A stretch of DNA of 45,134 nt, from the NCBI GenBank assembly GCA_025357795.1, contig JANYLN010000048.1, positions 1 through 45,134 of the forward strand, in the 5' to 3' direction. The notes beneath the pieces are model-generated. The model saw only the letters and a list, made by a program, of their open reading frames with translations. It was not told the DNA's origin and searched no databases. Made by a program: the position numbers and the translations under genes. Of this stretch, positions 37,286 to 45,134 are shown one piece after another (position 1 is the first letter of the stretch; each line of letters starts with the position of its first letter). This DNA is from Planctomycetota bacterium (GTDB taxonomy: Bacteria > Planctomycetota > Phycisphaerae > UBA1845 > JANYLN01).

Positions 37286-37324
37286 GCGTCAGCCAACAAC
37301 CAACCGCTGACAACTGACCACTAA
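37286..37324 (-). repeat. GTCAGTTG-rich intergenic repeat-like sequence overlapping the ppk1 stop codon
   Basis: Minus strand: gttagtggtcagttgtcagcggttggttgttggctgac; internally repetitive; contains the TAG stop of ppk1. Confidence 0.5.
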
Positions 37325-39513
37325 CTCTCGGGGGAAATCCGCAACCGCGGCTCGACTTTCTCGCTCACGGCGTGGCGTTTGCGGGTCCGTTCCATCAGGG
37401 CTTGCTGCGAGCCGATGGCCTCCAGTTCCGGGGTGTCTGGCGCCGGGGTTCGCTGCGTATAGGTACCGTCCGACTGCATCTGCCAGGCTTGTCGCTGGTC
37501 GTGCAGGACAATCTGCAACGTCTCCCAACACTTCTCGCGCAGGGCCCGGTCTTCGACCGGCGTGATTGCCTCGACCCGCGCCAACAGATTGCGATACATC
37601 CAGTCGGCGGAGCCGATGTAGAACTCGCCGTCGAGCGGGTCAGTGGCCCCGTTGCGGAAGTAGAAGATCCGCGAGTGTTCCAGGAACCGCCCCAGGACGG
37701 AGATCACGCGGATGTTCTCGCTAAGACCGGCCACGCCAGGCTTTAGGCAACAGACGCCGCGGACGATCAGGTCGATCGGCACGCCCGCCTGGCTGGCCTG
37801 GTAGAGCGCCCGGCAGATCCGGCGGTCCTGCAGGCTGTTCATCTTGGCGACGATCTGGGCGGGTTGGCCGGTGAGCCTATTCTGCGTCTCCCGCTCGATC
37901 ATCTCGAGTAGCCGCTCCTGCAGGTTGATCGGGGCAACGAGCAGTTGGCGGAAGGATTGTTTGACGCTTCGGCCGGTCAGGTAGTTGAACAGCTCGGCGA
38001 CATCCTCGGTCAGTTCGGGCCGGCAGGTCAGGAGGCCAAAGTCCGTGTATAACCTGGCCGTCTGCACGTTGTAGTTGCCGGTGCCGATGTGGGCGTAACA
38101 GCGTAGGCCGTCGGGTTCCTGGCGGACCACCAGCACGATCTTGCAGTGGGTCTTAAGGCCCACCAGGCCGTAGACCACGTGGATACCTGCCTGTTCTAAC
38201 ACGTGTGCCCAGTAGATGTTGCGCTCCTCGTCGAAGCGGGCCTTCAGTTCGACCAGGCAGGCGACCTGCTTGCCAGCCTCGGCGGCACGGATGAGCATTT
38301 GGATAAACGGACTCTCGTCGCCCGTCCGATAAACTGTCATCTTGATCGCCAGCACGTTAGGATCGTCCGCCGCTGAGCGGATGAACCGCTCGACGCTGGC
38401 GTTGAAGCTTTCGTAGGGGTGATGCAAGAGGATGTCGCCGCTCCGGATTACGCTGAAGATGTCGGCCTCTTCGTCGGCGAGTCTAGTGGGCACGACGGGC
38501 GTGAAGGGCTTGTAGCGGAGTTTCGGCAGGTTCAGCCTTGCGACGGTCCGCAGGCTGCCGTAGTCCAGCAGAGCCGGCATCTCGTAAATGTCACTTTCTG
38601 TCACGTGCAGTTCCTGGGTGAGCAGATGGCGAAGCCAGGGGTCGGGCGCGGCGCCGAGTTCCAGCCGGACAATCTTTTCGAACCGGCGGCGTCGGAGTTC
38701 CTCCTCGATCATCGCCAGGAGGTCCTCGGCGTCCTCCTCGTCGCGATCGACATCGGCGTTACGCGTTACGCGGAAGGACATTACGCTGAGCACCTGCATG
38801 CCCGGGAACAACTGGTCCAGATTGTGACGAATCAGGTCGGTAAGGTTGACAAAGCGGAATCGGCCGTTGGCTGGTTCGGCGTCCAGCCGGACCCACGCCG
38901 GCAAGACCTGAGGCACCTTGATCCGGGCGAAGAGGTTTTCTTCGCGGTCGGGGTGGCGGAGGGTCACGCCCAGGGAGAGCGACAGATTTGAGATGAAGGG
39001 AAATGGATGGCCCGGGTCGACCGCCAGGGGCGTGAGCACGGGAAAGACGCTGGCGTGGAAGTACTGGGCGGCGCGGGCGCACTCGGCTTCGGTCAGATCT
39101 TGCCAGTCCAGCAGGAAGACGTCGTGGTCGGCCAAGGCTGGGCGGATCAGTTTCGTATAGCACTCGGCTTGCTGCATAATCATTGGCAGGACGGCTTTGC
39201 GGGTTGCTGCCAGCTGCTGTACGGGGGAAAGGCCATCGGGCAGGGAGGCGACTATCCCGGCGGCGATCTGGCGTTTCAGGCCGCCGACGCGTTTCATGTA
39301 AAACTCATCCAGATTGGAGGAGAAGATCGCCAGGAAGTTCAATCGCTCCAGTAGTGGAGTGCGTTCGTCGATTGCTTCGTGCAGGACGCGGCGGTTGAAC
39401 TCCAGCCAGCTGAGTTCGCGGTTGAGGAACTGATCGCTGGCAACGCCGTCCTGGGCGACCGCGTCGGCAGTTATCTGCCGGCTGATCTTCTCGGTTCCGG
39501 ATATTACACTCAC
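37321..39513 (-). CDS. ppk1: polyphosphate kinase 1
   Basis: FLNRELSWLEFNRRVLHEA, FLAIFSSNLDEFYMKRVGGLKRQ, ILLHHPYESFNASVERFI, AIKMTVYRTG, ELKARFDEERNIYWAHVLEQAGIHVVYGLVGLKTHCKIVLVVR, AHIGTGNYNVQTARLYTDFGLLT. Confidence 0.97.
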   Translation of the reverse strand: MSVISGTEKISRQITADAVAQDGVASDQFLNRELSWLEFNRRVLHEAIDERTPLLERLNFLAIFSSNLDEFYMKRVGGLKRQIAAGIVASLPDGLSPVQQLAATRKAVLPMIMQQAECYTKLIRPALADHDVFLLDWQDLTEAECARAAQYFHASVFPVLTPLAVDPGHPFPFISNLSLSLGVTLRHPDREENLFARIKVPQVLPAWVRLDAEPANGRFRFVNLTDLIRHNLDQLFPGMQVLSVMSFRVTRNADVDRDEEDAEDLLAMIEEELRRRRFEKIVRLELGAAPDPWLRHLLTQELHVTESDIYEMPALLDYGSLRTVARLNLPKLRYKPFTPVVPTRLADEEADIFSVIRSGDILLHHPYESFNASVERFIRSAADDPNVLAIKMTVYRTGDESPFIQMLIRAAEAGKQVACLVELKARFDEERNIYWAHVLEQAGIHVVYGLVGLKTHCKIVLVVRQEPDGLRCYAHIGTGNYNVQTARLYTDFGLLTCRPELTEDVAELFNYLTGRSVKQSFRQLLVAPINLQERLLEMIERETQNRLTGQPAQIVAKMNSLQDRRICRALYQASQAGVPIDLIVRGVCCLKPGVAGLSENIRVISVLGRFLEHSRIFYFRNGATDPLDGEFYIGSADWMYRNLLARVEAITPVEDRALREKCWETLQIVLHDQRQAWQMQSDGTYTQRTPAPDTPELEAIGSQQALMERTRKRHAVSEKVEPRLRISPES

Positions 39514-40207
39514 GGATGTCTACCTCTGGTCTGACACGTAAGGTTTTGCTGGCCAATGCTTTTCGAAACTGGCTGGCCAGCAGGGGTCTTCCGTGCGGCC
39601 AGTTAAGTATTATAGCCTGCAAGGTGTTGGGTCAGCCACACAATGAGGGCGGGCTGTGGCTGGTGCTGTCCAGCCGGGGGGGGTAAATCGGGGATCAGTT
39701 GGACGGAGCAGCCTACCAGGACGATCGAGCCGAGGTTCTCCTGGACTGCGCCGCGGACGAGGTAGGGACCGAAGCGGCCGAAGGTACCGCCCAGTTGCTT
39801 GTAAACGTCCGGGAAAAGCACGACTTCCACCAAGCCCCAGCGGTCCTCCAGGGTGATGAATTGCATCATATCTCGTTGGCGGGTAACGGCTTTGCGCGTC
39901 GCCACGATGATACCGGCGACGAACACCTGGCGACCGATAAAACCTGCCAAATCGATACTACGGACGATATCCTGGCCTGCGAGGGTGTCGGCCAGGATCG
40001 CCAGCGGGTGATTGGCTGGCGAGAACGTCAGGTACTGCCGCTCGAGTTCCCTGAGGCGGGCGGTCTGAAGGCGGATCGAGAGTTGCCAAAGCATGGCTGG
40101 GCGGCTGGGCCCGAGGCCGTCGCATGCCCCGGAGAAGATCAGCGCGCGGGCCTCCTCGCTGGACATGCGGACGCGGCCAAGCGGTCCGATAAGCTGGAAA
40201 AATGCCA

Positions 40208-40223
40208 CAAGTGGCGCCACTTG
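40208..40223. repeat. 16-bp perfect palindrome at the second dnaE frame break
   Basis: CAAGTGGCGCCACTTG; flank ggcgccacttgacggtcgcg resembles ggcgccactcgacggccgcg at about 25229-25248. Confidence 0.7.
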
Positions 40224-40361
40224 ACGGTCGCGGACGTGTTCTGGGCCGATGCCGGGCGGTCCTGGACGATCGCGAGGGCGGTCTTTTCCGAGAGGTTGCG
40301 GATCTGGCGGAGGGCCACGCGGATGCCGATGCAGCGAAGGGCTGGAACGGCGGCGGGTTCT

Positions 40362-40450
40362 GGAGCCGGCGGGTATGCCACCAACGGCGCCCGTGAAGAG
40401 GTTCCGGCCAGTTGACCGCCGCGTGAAGCTGGGCTGGATGGGGGAACTGG
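40362..40450 (+). repeat. dispersed repeat family R1, copy in dnaE remnant (antisense to dnaE)
   Basis: ctggagccggcgggtatgccaccaacggcgcc is identical for about 32 nt to the radical SAM copy; gcgtgaagctgggctggatggg also shared. Confidence 0.88.
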
Positions 40451-40943
40451 GCAGCGCTGGGCAATGACTCGCTGAACGGCGCTGGAGGGCCTGCTCGTAG
40501 AAGGCGACGGCGCCGTAGAGGTTGTCATAGTCGGCCAGGCAGACGGAGGACAATGTCGATCGGCGGGTCCAATCGAAGAGCGCGTCCGGGCGGATGAGTC
40601 CACAGCCTAGCGACCAGCCACTACATGCGCGTACGAACATCTGCCCTTCTCCACGAGCCGGCCAAGGGAGCGTCCGAATCCGCTTGTACGGTCTACTTAC
40701 GAATGCCCGACAGCCGTCATCTTGCGCCGGCAAGAGGTGTTTGGTATACGTTAGGGTATCGACTGGATCGGGGAATTTCAAGAGGAAAACGGGGGGATGG
40801 GGCTGGAACAGTCGTAGCACAACAGAAACAACAAGCACAACAACAGCAAGAGCAGCCACCGATGAGACAAAGGGCACGGGAACGGCAGTAACCACAACAA
40901 CGCCACGGATTTACACGGATAACAACGGCAACGGCAACGGCAA

Positions 40944-40974
40944 AAACACGCGGCTCGCAAGCGAGCCGGCTAAA
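40944..40974 (-). repeat. hairpin repeat family R4, copy 2
   Basis: aaacacgcggctcgcaagcgagccggctaaat; CGGCTCGC AA GCGAGCCG hairpin at 40951-40968. Confidence 0.75.
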
Positions 40975-41030
40975 TGGGGGAGGCAGAAAAGGTACCTGAC
41001 ACCTTTTCTGTTTCGGCACACCATGAAAAG

Positions 41031-41061
41031 ACGCCGCGGGCACATCTCGTGCCCGCGGCGT
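41031..41061 (-). terminator. Rho-independent terminator for the dockerin-protein gene
   Basis: Minus strand: ACGCCGCGGGCAC gagat GTGCCCGCGGCGT followed by CTTTTC; perfect 13-bp stem. Confidence 0.82.
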
Positions 41062-41122
41062 TGGGTTGGTTGGTGATGCTCTCGCGGCCCTGGGTTGGCG
41101 GGGCGGGCGAGGCTTGGTGGCG

Positions 41123-42070
41123 TCAGTACTTGCCGAAGTAGTTGGTGAGCGTGAGCAGGTCCATCACGTCGATGGAGTTGTCGCCGTTGAAGTCGCACGT
41201 GGCATCGTAGCCGATCTCGCCCTGGCTCAGACCCCAGGTGCCCGCGAAGGTCAGCAGGTCGATCACATCGACGTGGCCATCGGCATCGACGTCGGTCGGG
41301 ATCTTGACGTAGACGTCGAAGAAGCCGAACGGGGCGTCGCTTTCGACGCTGGAGTCCTGCACGACGCAGATGGACTTGATCAGATTGTTGCCGTTGGCGA
41401 GGACCTTGATGAACGGGGCGTACATGCTGCCGCAGGCCACCTGCGTGTACTGCGCGGTGGCATAGGTGTCGGTCTCGCCGAGCACGCCGACCCAGACCTT
41501 GCGGGACTGGAGCACCATTCTGTTGTTGTCGTCATCGAGGGCCCAGGGGAACCCCCACTGGTTGGAGTTGGTGGCAATGAACACGCCGGCGGCCTTCATG
41601 GGGTCGTCGAAGACGAACTGGACGGCGGTGTACTCATAGCCGGCAAAGCGACCGACGCGGGGAATGTGGGCCGGGAAGCGGTTGTCCACCGGCGCCTGGT
41701 TGATGTTGGTGAACAGGCCGCTGTTGGGATCGGTTAAGGTCAGCACGCCGGTGACCTTGAAACCGCCGGCAGCCCACTGGCCCTGGTAGTCGACCGGGTT
41801 GATGGTGATGTTCGGGGCGGTCAGCGGGAAGGTCAGCCAGTTGCGGTCGGCCAGGGCATAGCCGGTGCTGAAGGCGAGGTTGGCGTAGTTGTCATAGAGC
41901 AGGCAGGCGCCACCAAAGTTGGCGGCTGCGGGCGGCGAAAAGACCGTGATCGGTTGGGGGCCGGGCACATCGGAGAGTGCCACGTCCGTTACCGAGACCA
42001 GCGCACCGGAATAGCCGAATGCCACGGATGCCGCGACTGCCAGCACGATTGCTGCGAAGACCTTTGTCAT
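41123..42070 (-). CDS. secreted protein with C-terminal dockerin type I-like repeats
   Basis: MTKVFAAIVLAVAASVAFGYSG signal; DVDADGHVDVIDLLTFAGTWG...CDFNGDNSIDVMDLLTLTNYFGKY duplicated Ca-binding motif. Confidence 0.88.
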   Translation of the reverse strand: MTKVFAAIVLAVAASVAFGYSGALVSVTDVALSDVPGPQPITVFSPPAAANFGGACLLYDNYANLAFSTGYALADRNWLTFPLTAPNITINPVDYQGQWAAGGFKVTGVLTLTDPNSGLFTNINQAPVDNRFPAHIPRVGRFAGYEYTAVQFVFDDPMKAAGVFIATNSNQWGFPWALDDDNNRMVLQSRKVWVGVLGETDTYATAQYTQVACGSMYAPFIKVLANGNNLIKSICVVQDSSVESDAPFGFFDVYVKIPTDVDADGHVDVIDLLTFAGTWGLSQGEIGYDATCDFNGDNSIDVMDLLTLTNYFGKY

Positions 42071-42460
42071 GACCTCTTCCTCCTCTTAGGAACAGTGAAA
42101 CACCAGATCCTCTATGGGACGCCTGCTTGCCCAGTGCCGAGCAAAGGGCATGGCTTTGACATATATATAGACGACAGGCGCGCTCAAGGCTGTCAAACCC
42201 TCGTCTGACCATCGTACGAAAAGGGAAGAACCCAGGTACGATGCGTCGAATGGAGATTAGCGTAACATCCAGCAGAATACTAGGCAAGGTTTTTGTGTTC
42301 ATTTGCCAGGGGAATTTGGGAGTTTTCGTGCATGACCCGAGCGAATCGACGTCCTTGGTTCGGACCAGCTCCGAGATGTGGTCGGGGGTCAGCTATCGGA
42401 AATTGCAGCCAAGCCCTAGGATACCCGATAAAGGAACTACGTGTATACACGGAGTACAAC

Positions 42461-44176
42461 ATGAACCAGCCAACTGCCAAGAAGATGCCATCGGATCTGG
42501 AGATTGCCCATAGTGCGAAGCTGCGCCCGATCCAGGAGATCGCGGGGCCGTTGGGGCTGCAGGAAGACGAGTTGGAGCACTACGGCCGATACAAGGCGAA
42601 GGTGAGCCTAGCGGCGCTGGAGCGGCTGGGGGGGCGGCCCAACGGCAAGTACATCCTGGTGACGGCGGTGACGCCGACGCCGCTGGGCGAAGGGAAGACG
42701 ACGACGACGATCGGGCTGGCGCAGGGGCTGGCGCACATCGGCCGGAAGGCGGCGGCATGCATCCGGCAGCCTTCCCTGGGGCCGGTGTTCGGCATCAAGG
42801 GCGGGGCGGCGGGGGGCGGCTACAGCCAGGTGGTGCCGATGGAGGACATCAACCTTCATCTGACGGGGGACATGCACGCGGTGAGCAGCGCCCATGCGCT
42901 GCTATCGGCGATGGTGGACACGCTTCTGATCAAGGGCAACCCGGCGAAGCTGGATCCGACGAAGATCACGTGGCGACGGTGCGTGGACATGAACGACGGG
43001 GCGCTGCGGAACATTGTTGTCGGCCTGCAGGGCAACGGGATCCCGCGGGAGACGGGCTTTGACCTGACGGCGGCCAGCGAGGTGATGGCGGCGCTGTCGC
43101 TGGCGACGAGCCTGAAGGACCTGCGAGAACGGCTGGGGCGGATCATTGTGGGTTACAACCACCTGGACCTGCCTGTCTCGGCGGAGGATCTGAAGGCGGC
43201 GGGGGCGATGACGGTGCTGCTGCGGGATGCAATCAAGCCGAACCTGATGCAGACGCTGGAGCACGTGCCGACATTCGTACACTGCGGGCCGTTCGCCAAT
43301 ATCGCGCATGGCAACAGCAGCATTCTGGCGGATTACATTGCATTGAAATGCGCCGACTACGTGGTGACGGAGGCGGGGTTCGGCGCGGACATGGGGATGG
43401 AGAAGTTCTACAACATCAAGTGCCGGGTCAGCGGACTGGTGCCGGACGCGGTGTGCATGGTGGCCACGGTGCGAGCGTTGAAGGCGCACAGCGGGCGGTA
43501 CCGGGTGATCGCGGGGCGGCCCATCGATCCGAAGCTGTTCGAGCCGAACGCGGAGGCGCTGCGCGAGGGGCTGCCGAACCTGATCAAGCACCTGGAGAAC
43601 ACGCGGCACTTCGGCGTGCCGTGCGTGGTCGCGGTCAACAAGTTCTCGACCGACAGCGAGGAGGAGATCCAGGCGCTGCGCGAAGGGGCGGAGATGGCTG
43701 GGGCGCTGGAGGTGGTAGTCTGCGAGGGGCACGGGCAAGGCGGGCCGGGGGCGGCAGCGCTGGCGGAGGCGATGGTGAAGGCGTGCGAGGCGCCGCGGGA
43801 GAAATTCCGGTTCCTGTACCCGCTGGACTGGCCTATCCAGCGGAAGATCGAGACGATCGCGACGACGATTTACGGAGCCAAGGGCGTGCGATTCGAGAAG
43901 GCGGCCAGCGCGGCGATCGACAAGTTCACGAAGCTGGGGTGGGAGCGGCTGCCTATCTGCATGGCGAAGACGCAGTATTCGTTCTCGCACGATGCGAGCC
44001 TGCGGGGGCGGCCCAGCGACTTTGTCCTGCCGATCCGGGACATCCGCATTTCGGCGGGGGCGGGGTTCCTGTATGCACTGTGCGGGGAGATCATGACGAT
44101 GCCGGCGTTCGGCAGCAAACCGGCGGCGCAGGTGATGGACATCGATGAGGCGGGGAATGTGCAGGGGTTATTCTGA
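42461..44176 (+). CDS. fhs: formate--tetrahydrofolate ligase
   Basis: KYILVTAVTPTPLGEGKTTTTIGLAQGL, CIRQPSLGPVFGIKGGAAGGGYSQVVPMEDINLHLTGD, VTEAGFGADMGMEKFYNIKCR, LPIRDIRISAGAGFLYALCGEIMTMPAFGSKPAA. Confidence 0.96.
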   Translation: MNQPTAKKMPSDLEIAHSAKLRPIQEIAGPLGLQEDELEHYGRYKAKVSLAALERLGGRPNGKYILVTAVTPTPLGEGKTTTTIGLAQGLAHIGRKAAACIRQPSLGPVFGIKGGAAGGGYSQVVPMEDINLHLTGDMHAVSSAHALLSAMVDTLLIKGNPAKLDPTKITWRRCVDMNDGALRNIVVGLQGNGIPRETGFDLTAASEVMAALSLATSLKDLRERLGRIIVGYNHLDLPVSAEDLKAAGAMTVLLRDAIKPNLMQTLEHVPTFVHCGPFANIAHGNSSILADYIALKCADYVVTEAGFGADMGMEKFYNIKCRVSGLVPDAVCMVATVRALKAHSGRYRVIAGRPIDPKLFEPNAEALREGLPNLIKHLENTRHFGVPCVVAVNKFSTDSEEEIQALREGAEMAGALEVVVCEGHGQGGPGAAALAEAMVKACEAPREKFRFLYPLDWPIQRKIETIATTIYGAKGVRFEKAASAAIDKFTKLGWERLPICMAKTQYSFSHDASLRGRPSDFVLPIRDIRISAGAGFLYALCGEIMTMPAFGSKPAAQVMDIDEAGNVQGLF

Positions 44177-44301
44177 CGATAGTTGCCGGTAAGGGTCCGT
44201 ACCGGAACAACTTCGCCGGTGGCTGGCCGCCGAAGCCAAAGCGGCGTCATGGCCACCGCACTCCATAGGCGCCGAACGGCGGACTTATTCCTGCCCGGAC
44301 C

Positions 44302-45033
44302 CTAACGGCCTCGCTCCTGGGCGGAGTCGCGGGGGCGCCGGCGGAGCAGGATTGTGCCGGCGGCGGCGAGCAGGGTCAGGGTCAGGGGCTCGGGGGCGAC
44401 GAGGATGAGGGCCTGGCCTATGGCGCCACCATCGGCGAGTCCGAGGGTGCTCTGGCGGGAACCGAAGGCATCGGTCTGGAGCCAGATCGTGGCGGAGTAG
44501 TTGGCTGGGCCGATGACGGTCCCGGTGGTGCCGATGCGCCAGTCGAACTCGAGCAGGCCGTCCGGACCGCGGAAGATCTGGTAGGGATCGCCGGTGGTCC
44601 ATTCGGGGGTATCGTTGGTCCCGGAGAGGCCTTGGCCGTCCGAGCCGGCGTCGGTGATGGCTGGGGCGAGCCAGTCCTGTTTGAGGAAGCTGGCGGCAAC
44701 GATCACCGGATCGTTGCCTGGACCGTCGTTGCGGAAGACGTAGGTGAAGGTCCGGCTGCCTGCAGGGTTGCGGTAGGCGCTGCTGGTGATGGTGCCGTGA
44801 AAGCCGGGGCCTTGGGGCGGCGACTGGATGGTCGAGGTCAGTTCGGCCTGGAGGTTGGCCGGGATGCAGCAGGCGGGCAGCTGGGTGCTGTAGGCGGTGC
44901 TGCCCGGGGGGACGAACCCGGGCTTGTACAGCGTACCGCCCAGCGGCAGAGCTACGGTAGCGAAGGCTGACGATGCCGTCAGCAGGCCGACTGCAACCAT
45001 TAACACAAATAGTCCTCTCGTCCGGTCTGACAT
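44302..45033 (-). CDS. PEP-CTERM sorting-domain protein
   Basis: MSDRTRGLFVLMVAVGLLTASSAFA signal; C-terminal APEPLTLTLLAAAGTILLRRRPRDSAQERGR. Confidence 0.82.
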   Translation of the reverse strand: MSDRTRGLFVLMVAVGLLTASSAFATVALPLGGTLYKPGFVPPGSTAYSTQLPACCIPANLQAELTSTIQSPPQGPGFHGTITSSAYRNPAGSRTFTYVFRNDGPGNDPVIVAASFLKQDWLAPAITDAGSDGQGLSGTNDTPEWTTGDPYQIFRGPDGLLEFDWRIGTTGTVIGPANYSATIWLQTDAFGSRQSTLGLADGGAIGQALILVAPEPLTLTLLAAAGTILLRRRPRDSAQERGR

Positions 45034-45134
45034 GCAAAGCCCCCTTCTACTGTGACTGGCTGATCCGCCCCTGTGCGCGGATCAGTTGAGATGCCCGCTT
45101 CCATAGCCTGGCCGGTATTGCCAGGTGTTGGCTG

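Larger units (their letters stand above)
39603..40640 (-). pseudogene. DNA polymerase III alpha subunit (DnaE) remnant with most of the polymerase core missing
   Basis: PHP-like N-terminus MFVRACSGWSLGCGLIRPDALFDWTRRSTLSSVCLADYDNLYGAVAFYEQAL, then R1 repeat, frame change to IGIRVALRQIRNLSEKTALAIVQDRP, frame change back to FFQLIGPLGRVRMSSEEARALIFSGACDGLG and OB-like QFITLEDRWGLVEVVLFPDVYKQL. Confidence 0.85.

Noticed and set aside
40641-40895. N-terminal extension of the dnaE-remnant ORF (MVTAVPVPFVSSVAALAVV...)
   Set aside because: Translation of intergenic low-complexity caa/aca sequence; PHP-like similarity begins at Met 40640.
44180-44300. Imperfect inverted repeats between convergent fhs and the PEP-CTERM gene
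   Set aside because: Stem is interrupted (cggtggctggccgccg / gcggcgtcatggccaccg) and no T-run is evident; insufficient to call a terminator.

Overview
High-GC bacterial chromosome segment. PEP-CTERM proteins, a dockerin protein, DUF1638 and the general gene style suggest a Planctomycetota/Phycisphaerae-like genome; that lineage call is inference. About 28 protein-coding genes can be supported. They include GH38 alpha-mannosidase, KDPG aldolase, DoxX, a DUF255/YyaL-type thioredoxin-domain protein, an acyl-CoA synthetase, a divergent DEAD-box helicase, alanine racemase, a B12-binding radical SAM protein, a very large AsmA-like protein and formate-THF ligase. A compact minus-strand polyphosphate cluster runs ppk1 - CHAD - calcineurin-phosphoesterase/HD fusion - Ppx/GppA. 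No rRNA, tRNA or CRISPR was seen. The most interesting signals are: (1) a dispersed GGCGCC-centred repeat family, here called R1, found in-frame inside the radical SAM gene, at the junction of a deleted dnaE remnant, and as a cluster replacing the 3' part of a URO-D-like gene; (2) the polyP cluster with a fused phosphoesterase-HD protein whose C-terminus resembles that of the adjacent Ppx/GppA; (3) a MITE-like element with a reconstructable 12-bp target duplication; (4) other dispersed repeats that abut or supply stop codons; (5) a frameshifted PEP-CTERM gene.
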